Part shown: positions 15,672 through 24,035 of the stretch, one piece after another | How positions within the stretch are numbered: the stretch's first letter is position 1 | Layout: every line of letters starts with the position of its first letter | Origin: an uncultured Opitutales bacterium | GTDB taxonomy: Bacteria; Verrucomicrobiota; Verrucomicrobiia; Opitutales; Intestinicryptomonadaceae | Direction: 5' to 3' | Assembly (NCBI GenBank): GCA_944389315.1 | Contig: CALXLX010000051.1 | Span: 1 to 64,000 of the forward strand | Length of the DNA stretch: 64,000 bases | The notes under the pieces: model-generated | The model's input: only the letters and a program-made list of their open reading frames with translations | Databases searched by the model: none | Told to the model about the DNA's origin: nothing | Position numbers and translations under genes: made by a program

Positions 15672-17558
15672 ATGAAGCAGCTCGGGAATATTTTTGCGTT
15701 TGCGGTTATGGTTTGCTCGGGAGCGTCACTTTCGGCGCAGATGCCCGGAGGAGTGGCTGCACTGCCGGCGGCGCAGACGCCGCCCGTTGCGGCGCCAAAT
15801 CCGACGGTCAACGAGCACAACTACAGGGCTTTTGAAAGCAAGACCTCGGAGAATCTCGTAGACAGGCTCTTCGACGTGAACAAAGACTCCTTCGATCTCG
15901 AAAACGGGACGTATAATTGGAAGGGGAAGACTTTTAACATAGGCAACACGCGCGTTGTCAAAGCACGTTTCGAGAAGTATCTTTCCACTCCCGTGCCAGA
16001 GCAGAGCTATAAGGAGTACAAGCGCATAATGGACGAGATATCCTCCGCGCTTTCGGCGAGCAACGACAATCTCGACGAGGATGTAATCCGCTATGAATGG
16101 AAACGTCTGTTCGATGCGGCGGAATACGACATAGACGGAAATTTCTGCATGCTTATTGCGAACAATGTTTATGCAACCTGGCGCATGAGGTCGGAATACG
16201 ACATATTCAAGGGCAGGGAGGGCGCACAGGAGCTTTTCAAAAAATCCGAGGAGACAAAGCTGATAGGCAGAATGATGCTTGCCAACGAGGTCCGCCAGGC
16301 GACTTCCGTCCGCAGGGCGATAAAAGACCCGAAGCTTTCGAGGCATTCTCAGCAGAGCATAGAAAACGCCACGCAGGACGTCGCAAAGGCTTCGGCGGAC
16401 CTTCTCGCAGCCAAGACGGAAAAGGAGATTACGGGGATACAGTCTGTTCTCAGATACCAATCCCAGACTTTGTCGTTTTTGCTCGGGAGGAAGTTTATTC
16501 ATGCGCAGATATCCTGCGCTTTTTACAGGCATCTTTTCAGGGGCAGGGCCCAGGAGCTGACCGTTGGGCTTAAGGAGGTTAAGGACTTGTTTCCCGTATC
16601 GGATTTCGTCCCTACGAACGACTCTCTCGAGAACATCGCATTGGAGGCGCTAAACGACGTGCGCGGAGGCATGTCGGCGGTGGAGGCTCTGTACTCTTCA
16701 AACCAGCGTTACAATGCGCTGATGAGGCTTATGGAGACTTTTGTCCTCGGGGAATACTGCATGGAGGTTCAGATGTTCCCGTTTGAAAAGAAAGCGGTGC
16801 TGTTGAAAATATACAGGGAGCTTTCAACCATTCAGAAGCTTGTAGACAACAAGGATTACGGCGCGATAGAGGAGTCCGTAGCACAGATGGAAAAGCTATG
16901 CTCGGATTTCCCCAGCTCGGAGATACTTTCAGGGGTAAAGACCGCGCAGAGGGTCAGCAACATGCATCTTATGTCCGCGCGGCAGGCTGCAATTGCCGGG
17001 GACGCGGAGGGCGTCAAGCGCAGCATTGAAGAAGCCGCAAAGGTGTGGCCGCTTAACCCGGAAATAGCGAAGCTCAACGACGAGATAATAGGCATGGCTT
17101 CGGGGTCCGCAAAGTTTACCGAGAAGTTCGACAGCCTCTACGACAGCGGATCTTTCCGCCAGATAGTTGCCGAGGCTCCGGAGTACGGCATCGTGTTTGC
17201 CAGAGATGCGGAGAGGGCCAAGAAGCTTAAGGACATCGTCTCAAAGACAGGCCAGATAGATATGCTTATTGCCCAGGCGGCGGAGTTTGTCGCGCAGAAG
17301 AATCCGTATTACGCATGGGAGCTTTTGGAGAGCGCAAAGAAGATAGAGCCGTCGGACCCCGAGCTGGCGAGGGCCATGTCCAACCTTGCTCCTCATGTAG
17401 CCGACTACGTCAAGTTGTTGAGCTCGGCGGCAAAGGCGGAGGAAAACGGCAACTGGGCGGAGGCGCTTAACTTGTATCTTGCCGCTCAGAAAATTCTGCC
17501 CGCCTCGGCAACCTGCCGGCAGGGCATAGAACGCACCGCGCCTCTTTACAACAAGTAG
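15672..17558 (+). CDS. Exported helical (TPR-like) protein of unknown function
   Basis: A 628-residue protein with a signal peptide ending near LSAQ and a Pro/Ala-rich linker. The rest is almost wholly helical; the C-terminal third has repeated helix pairs resembling tetratricopeptide repeats (for example ARQAAIAGDAEGVKRSIEEA, AAEFVAQKNPYYAWELLES, AAKAEENGNWAEALNLYLAA). TPR domains mediate protein contacts, so a scaffold role in the periplasm is plausible. It is the last gene of the plus-strand ABC exporter operon and ends before a strong bidirectional terminator. Confidence 0.65.
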   Translation: MKQLGNIFAFAVMVCSGASLSAQMPGGVAALPAAQTPPVAAPNPTVNEHNYRAFESKTSENLVDRLFDVNKDSFDLENGTYNWKGKTFNIGNTRVVKARFEKYLSTPVPEQSYKEYKRIMDEISSALSASNDNLDEDVIRYEWKRLFDAAEYDIDGNFCMLIANNVYATWRMRSEYDIFKGREGAQELFKKSEETKLIGRMMLANEVRQATSVRRAIKDPKLSRHSQQSIENATQDVAKASADLLAAKTEKEITGIQSVLRYQSQTLSFLLGRKFIHAQISCAFYRHLFRGRAQELTVGLKEVKDLFPVSDFVPTNDSLENIALEALNDVRGGMSAVEALYSSNQRYNALMRLMETFVLGEYCMEVQMFPFEKKAVLLKIYRELSTIQKLVDNKDYGAIEESVAQMEKLCSDFPSSEILSGVKTAQRVSNMHLMSARQAAIAGDAEGVKRSIEEAAKVWPLNPEIAKLNDEIIGMASGSAKFTEKFDSLYDSGSFRQIVAEAPEYGIVFARDAERAKKLKDIVSKTGQIDMLIAQAAEFVAQKNPYYAWELLESAKKIEPSDPELARAMSNLAPHVADYVKLLSSAAKAEENGNWAEALNLYLAAQKILPASATCRQGIERTAPLYNK

Positions 17559-17721
17559 AGGTATCCTCCATTTTCCGCAGAGGAGAGAAAATCCATGAGC
17601 ATAAGGCGTATCTTTATGCATTCGGCTCGGCGGCGGGCTTACTCGGAAAGCTCGAGGCTGAATGTTTAGCGCAATATGTTCTTTATATTATGCGCCGGGC
17701 GATGCCCTCTTTTGGCGCAAT

Positions 17722-17757
17722 AAAAAAACTCCGCGGATATTTCCGCGGAGTTTTTTT
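17722..17757. terminator. Bidirectional Rho-independent terminator
   Basis: A long perfect stem (ACTCCGCGG ... CCGCGGAGT) flanked by a seven-A run and a seven-T run. It lies between the convergent TPR-like gene and purE and should stop transcription from both sides. Confidence 0.9.
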
Positions 17758-17772
17758 AATAATGAGCTTTTC

Positions 17773-18303
17773 TTACTTCACCTCGGGAAATTGCGCGTTT
17801 TCAACGTCGAGAGTTTGTTTAGCCCTGTATTCCTCGAGGGTCTTGGCGAAAGTTTCATCTTGCAATGCCAGCACCTGGAGCGCGGCAACCGCGGCGTTGA
17901 CCGCTCCGGCCTTACCTATCGCAAAAGTGCAAACCGGCATGCCGCGCGGCATCATCACCGTTGAGAGCAGCGAGTCTAGACCGTCTAGAGCCCAGCCTTT
18001 CATGGGAACCCCGAAGACCGGAAGAGTCGTTTCCGAGGCGCATACGCCCGCAAGATGCGCCGCGCCGCCTGCGGCTGCTATTATTATCTTTATGCCCCTG
18101 TCCTTTGCTGTGGATACTATTCTCGCGGTTTTCGCGGGCGTGCGGTGGGCGCTGGATATGTTCTTTTCGTAGGCTATGCCGAACTTCTCAAGCTGGCGCG
18201 CGCAGTGGACCATGGTTTCCCAGTCGCTGGCGCTGCCTATTATTATGCTGACGAGCGGTTTTTCCGAAGAGTTTGTGCTGTTCATGAATGAAAATAATTT
18301 CAT
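17773..18303 (-). CDS. purE: N5-carboxyaminoimidazole ribonucleotide mutase, class I PurE
   Basis: A 176-residue PurE, which converts N5-CAIR to CAIR in purine synthesis. Class I signatures are present: IIIGSASDWETM, SSAHRTPAKT, AAAGGAAHLAGV and FGVPMKGWALDGLDSLLS. The start MKLFSFMNS is chosen because a GGAG lies about 9 bases upstream; an ATG two codons earlier and another six codons later (18285) are alternatives. No purK gene lies next to it within the window. Confidence 0.92.
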   Translation of the reverse strand: MKLFSFMNSTNSSEKPLVSIIIGSASDWETMVHCARQLEKFGIAYEKNISSAHRTPAKTARIVSTAKDRGIKIIIAAAGGAAHLAGVCASETTLPVFGVPMKGWALDGLDSLLSTVMMPRGMPVCTFAIGKAGAVNAAVAALQVLALQDETFAKTLEEYRAKQTLDVENAQFPEVK

Positions 18304-18506
18304 TCGCATAGACTCCAATCAAGAATAATCTTTCCTTTTCGGAGGCCCTAAAACACGGGCGGAAGGGCGCGCGCATCGCAAGAATTAGAACAAAAGCTCT
18401 CTGTTCTAAAAATTTTTTCTGCGAATTTTCTTTCAATTGGGGAATTTAAGAGTAAAGTCTGCGGCGCTTTTTTTATTATAAAAGCAATTTTTAACCAACA
18501 CAGGAA

Positions 18507-19787
18507 ATGAACAGAAGATTATTGTTTGTTATCCCGTGCGTCGCACTAACTTATGTCGCATGGGGTTCGGGTTTTCAGATTATAGAGCAGGGCGCGTCGA
18601 ATATCGGCACGGCGGCGGCGGGTGCGGTCACCAACGCAAATGAGGACGCCACGGCGGCGTATTGGAATCCGTCGGCGATAGCCTTCTCCAACTTTACCTC
18701 AAAGATTGATTCGTCTTTGAGCGTGATAGTTCCATCCTTCGTCTTTTCGGACGCCGGCACTACGGACAAGTTCGGCCAGCCGGTGGAAGGCAACGGCAGC
18801 GGGAACGGCGGAAAGACCGCTTTGGTTCCTAACCTATATATGGCCCACAAGTTCTCCGATACATGGATGGCTACGCTGGCGGTAAGCTCTCCTTTCGGCC
18901 TTGAAACCTGTTACGACAACGACTGGATAGGCCGCTACCACGCGGTAAAGAGCGACATTCTGACCCTCGATTTCAACCCGAGCATAGTCTACAAGCCCAC
19001 GGATTGGCTGTCTTTTTCGGTAGGCGCTTATGCGCAGTATATAGACGCGGATCTGTCGAGCTATTTGCAGCTGGCGCCGGCGGGGTCGGGGATTCCGGAT
19101 ATACATTCGGAGATAGAGGGCTGCGGTTGGAGCGGCGGGGCGACAGTTGGCGCTACGGTCAAATACGACGATTTTGGAAGGATAGGCTTCAGCTGGCGCA
19201 GCGCGGTGAAATACGAAATCTCTGGAGATTTGAGTTTCAGCCCGGTGATAAGCCCGGCGTTGAATCCCCAGAAGGTTTCCGCAGACCTTACTTTGCCGGA
19301 CGTCTTTACCGTAGGCATCTATCAGAGGCTCTGGGGAGATCTGGAGAAGTTTGCCGTCATGTGCGACTATTCCTACACTCGTTGGAGTGTCTTTGAGGAG
19401 CTGAATATAGAAAATTCCGGGACTTCGGTTTCCTACACGCCCGAGAATTGGAAGGATACGTCGAGGGTGTCTTTTGGCATACATTATTATTTGGACGACA
19501 ACATCACTCTCCGCATAGGATCTGCATGGGACGAAAGCCCTGTTAAAAACGAGCTTTTCAGAACCCCGAGGGTTCCCGACGGAGACAGACTTTGGCTCTC
19601 CTGCGGCATAGGATACAAGTATAAGGGCATAAACATAGATTTGGCCTACACCTATCTTATGTTCCTGCCGCCTACTATAAACAATTCCGCAAAGCCCGGC
19701 ACTCCAGAATCGGACAAGGGCAGAATATACGGCTCCTACGAGGGGCATGCCCATGTGATATCCATGCAGGTGGGTTTTGTCTGGTAG
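18507..19787 (+). CDS. FadL/OmpP1-family outer-membrane transporter
   Basis: A 426-residue outer-membrane barrel that takes up long-chain fatty acids or other hydrophobic compounds. The signal peptide ends near TYVAWG, and the mature N-terminus GFQIIEQGASNIGTAAAG followed by NANEDATAAYWNPSA is the classical FadL plug region. Beta-strand alternation continues to a terminal VGFVW, with an aromatic last residue for barrel assembly. An AGGA site lies about 6 bases before the start. It appears to be transcribed alone. Confidence 0.88.
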   Translation: MNRRLLFVIPCVALTYVAWGSGFQIIEQGASNIGTAAAGAVTNANEDATAAYWNPSAIAFSNFTSKIDSSLSVIVPSFVFSDAGTTDKFGQPVEGNGSGNGGKTALVPNLYMAHKFSDTWMATLAVSSPFGLETCYDNDWIGRYHAVKSDILTLDFNPSIVYKPTDWLSFSVGAYAQYIDADLSSYLQLAPAGSGIPDIHSEIEGCGWSGGATVGATVKYDDFGRIGFSWRSAVKYEISGDLSFSPVISPALNPQKVSADLTLPDVFTVGIYQRLWGDLEKFAVMCDYSYTRWSVFEELNIENSGTSVSYTPENWKDTSRVSFGIHYYLDDNITLRIGSAWDESPVKNELFRTPRVPDGDRLWLSCGIGYKYKGINIDLAYTYLMFLPPTINNSAKPGTPESDKGRIYGSYEGHAHVISMQVGFVW

Positions 19788-19820
19788 CGCCTGCTTTTTC
19801 GCATGCATGCGGCCCAAAAA

Positions 19821-19870
19821 GGGAGGCTCGCGGTCCATGGACTTTGAGCCTCTCTTAAATTTATATTTTT
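19821..19870 (+). terminator. Probable terminator after the FadL-like gene
   Basis: Inverted repeat GGGAGGCTC ... GAGCCTCTC (one G-T pair) with a 16-base loop, followed by an A/T-rich tract rather than a pure T-run. It lies 33 bases after the stop codon. Confidence 0.5.
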
Positions 19871-19926
19871 CTCTTGACCATTTTTCTGTTGGAGACAAAA
19901 TCCATACCTTTAATTTTTAAGTAGCA

Positions 19927-20211
19927 ATGGATTGCCAAACAGAAATAACCCGCACTTTTACCGTCCTTAACAAGATGGGCATACATGCGCGTCCCGCGGC
20001 TATGATAGTGCGCATATCCAACAAGCATTCCGATGTAGAAGTCTGGGTGGAAAAAGACGGCGAGCGCGTCAACGGCAAGAGCATAATGAGCCTGATGATG
20101 CTTGCGGCGGGAAAGGGGTCGGAGCTGAAATTCATAGCTTCGGGCGAGTCCGCCCCGGCCATGTTCGACGAGCTTGCCGACCTTTTCGAGCGCAAGTTTG
20201 ACGAAGATTAA
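19927..20211 (+). CDS. ptsH: HPr-family phosphocarrier protein
   Basis: A 94-residue HPr. The phosphorylated histidine is in NKMGIHARPAA (His20), and the regulatory serine region is conserved in VNGKSIMSLMMLAAGKGS (Ser52, equivalent to Ser46), the site used by HPr kinase in organisms that have it. No PTS permease or enzyme I lies nearby, so it may act in regulation (PTS-Ntr-like) rather than sugar uptake; rpoN also occurs in this window at 47.2 kb, but not adjacent. Followed directly by a strong terminator. Confidence 0.9.
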   Translation: MDCQTEITRTFTVLNKMGIHARPAAMIVRISNKHSDVEVWVEKDGERVNGKSIMSLMMLAAGKGSELKFIASGESAPAMFDELADLFERKFDED

Positions 20212-20236
20212 AATATTCCCTGTTCAAGAAATTTTT

Positions 20237-20263
20237 AGGCGCACATTTTGTGCGCCTTTTTTA
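20237..20263 (+). terminator. Rho-independent terminator after HPr gene
   Basis: Inverted repeat GGCGCACA TTT TGTGCGCC followed by a run of T, 26 bases after the HPr stop codon. Confidence 0.88.
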
Positions 20264-20344
20264 TTTCCCCCTCTGCCTATGGTTATTTTTTTCGCATTTT
20301 TCTTCGTTGGAAGGGCAGGGGAAGGCGGCAAATAGCCGGCGCAA

Positions 20345-20384
20345 AAATAAACAACTCCCGCAAGGTTTTGACCCATGCGGGAGT
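20345..20384 (-). terminator. Probable terminator of the OprB-like gene
   Basis: On the minus strand the repeat AACTCCCGCA ... TGCGGGAGTT has a 13-base loop and is followed by TGTTTATTTTT. It lies 50 bases after the stop codon of the porin gene. Confidence 0.7.
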
Positions 20385-20433
20385 TATCGCTTTGCAAATG
20401 CTCCCCGGGCGTGCCTTTCCTATGCCCGAGGGT

Positions 20434-21942
20434 TTAGAATGAGACTATAAGCTGGCCCCCGATGACGAGGCAGTCGTCTATGGAGTCGTTCCCGTAGGGC
20501 CTGAATATGTATTGGATGTCGGGCTGTAAGGAGACGTTTTCGTTTAGCTGTATAACATAGGTTGCCTCCACGACCATCTCGTACGAGGCGTCGTATCCGA
20601 CGTTCGCGCGGTTTTGATTCTTGCTAAACCAGCCCCCGAGCCACGAGAAGTATATGCCGTCGTCTGGACGCTGGGGGACGAACCCTTGCAGCTGTATGCC
20701 GGCGTAGCCCATCCACGGCATTAGCGTCACGCTCTGAACCGGCGATATCTGGGCGCCGAGCCATGCGCTGAGGTATTTGCCCGGGTTGTTTGCGTCTCTC
20801 CAGAGCATCTGCTGGGCTTGGGCGTAGAGGCCGTACCCGTTTTCGCGGCCGTAGTTGAAATTTCCCGTATCGTATCCGCCAAAGTAGTACCCGCCTATCT
20901 GATAGACCCCTTCCAGGCCCGTGTCGGCCTTTGTTGTTCCGTCGGCGTTCTTTTCGCCGAGAAAAACCGGGCTCCAGGCTGCCTGGAACATAATCATGAA
21001 CCCGTCTTCGGAGGAGATTTTCATGTCGCAGCCGTCCCAGTTCGGAGAGGAAAGATTTTTCGGGGCTTGATATACGCCCGCGGCAAAGCTCAGGTCTTTC
21101 GCCGCCGAGTACTGCATGTCCGCTCCCCACGTTGCTATCGGAGACGACGTAAAGGGCGAATTGTAGAATATCGCCTCCGGTGTGCCGCTTATCCCCCCGC
21201 TTACAAGATTCCCCAATACAGGCAAAGAGCCGAAGACCCCCGACATGGACACCCTCCCGAGCCTTGCGGAAAGTTCCCCTCCGCAAATTTCCATATTCTG
21301 CCTAATGTACAGCTGGTAGAGCATTGCGCCGTTTGCGACGTAGGATTCCGACACCGTAAATGCGTTGCCTATTTTGCCGCTCAAATTGCCTCCCGCGTTG
21401 TACGCTCCGGATATTACTAAGTTTGCCTTATTCCAGCCTAGAATCTTCTCCATGTCGAGATTCAGCCCGTATATCATCTCGTGAGTGTAATCAGTGCCCT
21501 GCAAGTCGCCCCCGTAGGGATTTGAAAGAAGGACCGCGTAGTAGTCGAAAAATACCTTTGCGCCGCTTTGCTTCTGAATGGCGCTCTGGGCTTTTCCTAT
21601 GCCGCCGCACAGGGCGTTAAGCCCGAAGTTGCCGCAAGGAAGCTGCCATTTGTCTTCGGCCGTGGACGTTGGCGCGGCATTTTTCATTTTCGCCTCGGAG
21701 TCTGCCCTTATCGTAAGGCGTTTTTTTAGCGCCCCGGATGTTGCTCGGCGGTCTTCTTTTCTTATGCCGGGGCCGATTTCTTTGCTTGCTGCCGATGAAA
21801 CCGCTTGCGCGGCTTTCCCTTCCGGCGAAGGCTGACGGCACCCCGCCGCGCCGTCCTGCGCGCGCACCGCGCCGCATGACGCAGCCAAAAATACGCACAA
21901 CCAAGCCAAAAGCGCGCGTTTGCATAGGTGGGATATTTTCAT
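20434..21942 (-). CDS. OprB-family carbohydrate-selective porin
   Basis: A 502-residue outer-membrane protein with a signal peptide ending near GAVRAQ, a ~75-residue low-complexity Ala/Lys-rich stretch, then an OprB-type barrel (Pfam PF04966): SGAKVFFDYYAVLLSNPYGG, NLDMEKILGWNKANLVISG, LYIRQNMEICGGELSARLGR, and the closing VSLQPDIQYIFRPYG ... LIVSF, with a terminal Phe. OprB porins pass sugars. This fits a glycan-using lifestyle. The next gene on the minus strand lies beyond a terminator, so it is probably monocistronic. Confidence 0.85.
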   Translation of the reverse strand: MKISHLCKRALLAWLCVFLAASCGAVRAQDGAAGCRQPSPEGKAAQAVSSAASKEIGPGIRKEDRRATSGALKKRLTIRADSEAKMKNAAPTSTAEDKWQLPCGNFGLNALCGGIGKAQSAIQKQSGAKVFFDYYAVLLSNPYGGDLQGTDYTHEMIYGLNLDMEKILGWNKANLVISGAYNAGGNLSGKIGNAFTVSESYVANGAMLYQLYIRQNMEICGGELSARLGRVSMSGVFGSLPVLGNLVSGGISGTPEAIFYNSPFTSSPIATWGADMQYSAAKDLSFAAGVYQAPKNLSSPNWDGCDMKISSEDGFMIMFQAAWSPVFLGEKNADGTTKADTGLEGVYQIGGYYFGGYDTGNFNYGRENGYGLYAQAQQMLWRDANNPGKYLSAWLGAQISPVQSVTLMPWMGYAGIQLQGFVPQRPDDGIYFSWLGGWFSKNQNRANVGYDASYEMVVEATYVIQLNENVSLQPDIQYIFRPYGNDSIDDCLVIGGQLIVSF

Positions 21943-22258
21943 AATAGCTTCTTCTTATTTTATGCCCTTTCGGCCCGAGGCAACATTCTAAATGCAATAT
22001 CGTAAATATGGGCTTTCTTTTGCGGTTTTTTATGCCGCGGAGGATTCTTGCCCGGCGCCTCTTGCCTCAGGGTAGGGGGAGCGGAAACCGCATGCCGGCG
22101 CATGAGTCGAAAGGCCAAAATGTTTGTGCAGTCGGCCATGCTGCGGATTTAAAAAAGACATAATATGATAAGTTATGCTTATCTGTAATTTAACGACTTG
22201 CCGGCGCGCACGTATAAAGGCGCGCAGCCAGCGCCAGGCCTGCGTCAAAGGACGCGAT
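21943..22258. other. Upstream region of the OprB-like gene
   Basis: No gene is supported here. The region includes G+C-rich hairpins near 22030-22110 and an inverted repeat GATAAG ... CTTATC at 22167-22183 that could be an operator for the porin gene, though nothing else supports this. Confidence 0.3.
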
Positions 22259-22292
22259 AAAAAAAGCGTCCGGAAAGATTCCCGGACGCTTT
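22259..22292 (-). terminator. Rho-independent terminator after rplS
   Basis: On the minus strand AGCGTCCGGG ... CCGGACGCT is followed by seven T, 20 bases after the rplS stop codon. It ends the rpsP-trmD-rplS cluster. Confidence 0.88.
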
Positions 22293-22311
22293 AAGTCGAA
22301 AATGTTTTCTG

Positions 22312-22671
22312 CTACGCAAAGAGGCGCTTTTCCTTGACCTTGCTGGCCTCCTTGCCGACCCTGTCGCGCAGATAGTAAAGGCGCGCGCGCATCGTGACGG
22401 ACTCCCTGTCAACCTCTATCTTCTCGATGTTGGGGCTGTTCACGGGGAATACGCGCTCTATGCCCTCGCCGTAGGATATGCGGCGAACCGTGAAAGTCTC
22501 GTGTATGCCGCTGCCCTTCCTGGCTATCACTATGCCGGAGAATATCTGTATTCTCTCCTTGTCGCCCTCGCGGACTTTCGTGTGCACGCGTACTCCGTCG
22601 CCAACCTTGAAGTTCGCGACGTCGGTCTTTATCTGGTCTTTGGTTATGTCTTTTAACAATTCCTGGTTCAT
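22312..22671 (-). CDS. rplS: 50S ribosomal protein L19
   Basis: A 119-residue L19, which sits at the 30S-50S interface. It starts [13 protein letters not shown] and has the family core [48 protein letters not shown] and [13 protein letters not shown]. Its start codon overlaps the trmD stop by 4 bases, the usual trmD-rplS coupling. An upstream open extension runs inside trmD and is rejected. Confidence 0.97.
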   Translation of the reverse strand: MNQELLKDITKDQIKTDVANFKVGDGVRVHTKVREGDKERIQIFSGIVIARKGSGIHETFTVRRISYGEGIERVFPVNSPNIEKIEVDRESVTMRARLYYLRDRVGKEASKVKEKRLFA

Positions 22672-23360
22672 TGTCTTTCCTGTTCTTTTAAAATGTCCGG
22701 TCTTCTTTGTTTTGTTCGCTGCAGTTGTTGTGCGCGTCGCCAGCGCGCGATTTCGGCGTGGTTGCCCGATAACAGAACCTCCGGAACTTTCATTCCTCGA
22801 AATTCGCACGGACGGGTATATTGTGGAAAAGAAAGTAGATTGCCGTTAAATGAGTCGTTAGTCAAGGAATTTTCTTCACCCAAAACTCCGGGCACATATC
22901 TGGCCACGGCATCGGCCAAAACGGCGGCAGGAAGGGTGCCGTTCGTAAGAACGTAGTCCCCTATGGAAATCTCCCTGTCTATTATGCACTCCCTTATGCG
23001 TTCGTCTATGCCCTCGTAGTGCCCGCTGAGTATTATAAGATGCTTCTTGCCCGCAAGCTCGGAGGCTATGGCCGCGCTCATGGGCTCCCCGTCCGGGCAC
23101 ATGTATATGCGCACGCAACCGGGCGTCTGCAGCTCCTCTATGGCGTCGAAAACGGGCTCCGGCTTAATGACCATTCCGGGCCCCCCCCCGAAGGGCCTGT
23201 CGTCGGTCGTGTTGTGCTTGTCCTTGGTCCAGTCGCGCAGATTGTGTATCCTTACGTCCAATATGCCGTTGGCCGTGGCTCTGCCCAACATGCTCTCGGA
23301 CATAAACCCGCCGAGCATGTCGGGAAAAAGCGTAAGAAAATCTATCCTCAATGAGGCCAT
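22668..23360 (-). CDS. trmD: tRNA (guanine-37-N1)-methyltransferase
   Basis: A 230-residue TrmD, which methylates G37 of tRNAs reading CNN codons and prevents frameshifting. It begins [16 protein letters not shown]. The trefoil-knot SAM site is visible: [39 protein letters not shown] and the C-terminal [12 protein letters not shown] ... [10 protein letters not shown]. The coding strand has a run of nine G within the PFGGGPG motif. It is followed by rplS with a 4-base overlap. The usual rimM gene between rpsP and trmD is absent here. Confidence 0.97.
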   Translation of the reverse strand: MASLRIDFLTLFPDMLGGFMSESMLGRATANGILDVRIHNLRDWTKDKHNTTDDRPFGGGPGMVIKPEPVFDAIEELQTPGCVRIYMCPDGEPMSAAIASELAGKKHLIILSGHYEGIDERIRECIIDREISIGDYVLTNGTLPAAVLADAVARYVPGVLGEENSLTNDSFNGNLLSFPQYTRPCEFRGMKVPEVLLSGNHAEIARWRRAQQLQRTKQRRPDILKEQERQ

Positions 23361-23599
23361 GGTCAAACTTCTGTGTGTCTTTGTTCGTATTCCCTGCCTG
23401 AGACCGGGCTTTGCCTTCCTTCCGGATAAATATTTCCCTATCCCGTATCCGTTTAGAATGGCGGCCGCGCGCTTGGCAAAATAAAACTTCGCCCGCGCAG
23501 CCTTTCCGCGGAATAAAGACGCTCCCACCGGCTCTTTTGGAAACTTTGAACTTTACCTTCCGGATTTTACCCCCGGGCGGAAAAGCCACGCCGCATCCG
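23361..23599. other. Non-coding stretch where rimM would be expected
   Basis: The gap between rpsP and trmD has a frame open upstream of trmD, but its translation is Lys/Arg/Ala-rich without family similarity and the trmD start is clear. No RimM-like sequence is present. The rpsP terminator occupies the right part of the gap. Confidence 0.4.
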
Positions 23600-23651
23600 A
23601 AAAATAAAATATCGCACCCGACGGGATTCAACACCCTGCCTGTGCGATATT
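23600..23651 (-). terminator. Probable terminator after rpsP
   Basis: On the minus strand ATATCGCAC ... GTGCGATAT with a long loop that can form additional pairs (CAGGGTG ... region) is followed by TTTATTTTT, 33 bases after the rpsP stop codon. It suggests that rpsP and trmD are at least partly separate transcripts. Confidence 0.6.
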
Positions 23652-23683
23652 TCAGCGCCTATATGCCTGCCCGAAACAGACTC

Positions 23684-23947
23684 TTAGGCCTTCGCCTCCG
23701 CAGCCTTGCGGACGCGCTTGACTATGGACTTTGCCGTCTCCGACATCTGGGCCCCTACGCCCGTCCAATAATCAACCCTGTCGAGCTTGATGTCGAACTC
23801 GGTGTCCTTACCTTTAGCCTGCGGGTTGTAGTTGCCGAGTATCTCGACAAACCTTCCGTCGCGCTTGTAGGACTTTTCCGTGACGACCATGCGGTACATA
23901 GGCGAATGTATCGCGCCGTGTCTTTGTAATCTTATAGTAAGTGCCAT
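23684..23947 (-). CDS. rpsP: 30S ribosomal protein S16
   Basis: An 87-residue S16, a small-subunit assembly protein. It has the family opening MALTIRLQRHGAIHSPMYRM, then RDGRFVEILGNYNPQ and LDRVDYWTGVGAQMSETAKS. Length is normal. It is the first member of a cluster that ends with trmD-rplS. Confidence 0.97.
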   Translation of the reverse strand: MALTIRLQRHGAIHSPMYRMVVTEKSYKRDGRFVEILGNYNPQAKGKDTEFDIKLDRVDYWTGVGAQMSETAKSIVKRVRKAAEAKA

Positions 23948-24035
23948 TTTTGAATTATCCTTAAAATTTAAAACGCTACAAAGAATAGCCTGAGCCGCTC
24001 TTTGTCAACAATTTTTTATTTTCGTTTTCCGAGGC

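Noticed and set aside
22167-22183. Operator of the OprB-like gene
   Set aside because: The short GATAAG/CTTATC inverted repeat is too common by chance in AT-rich sequence and has no second copy or known regulator.
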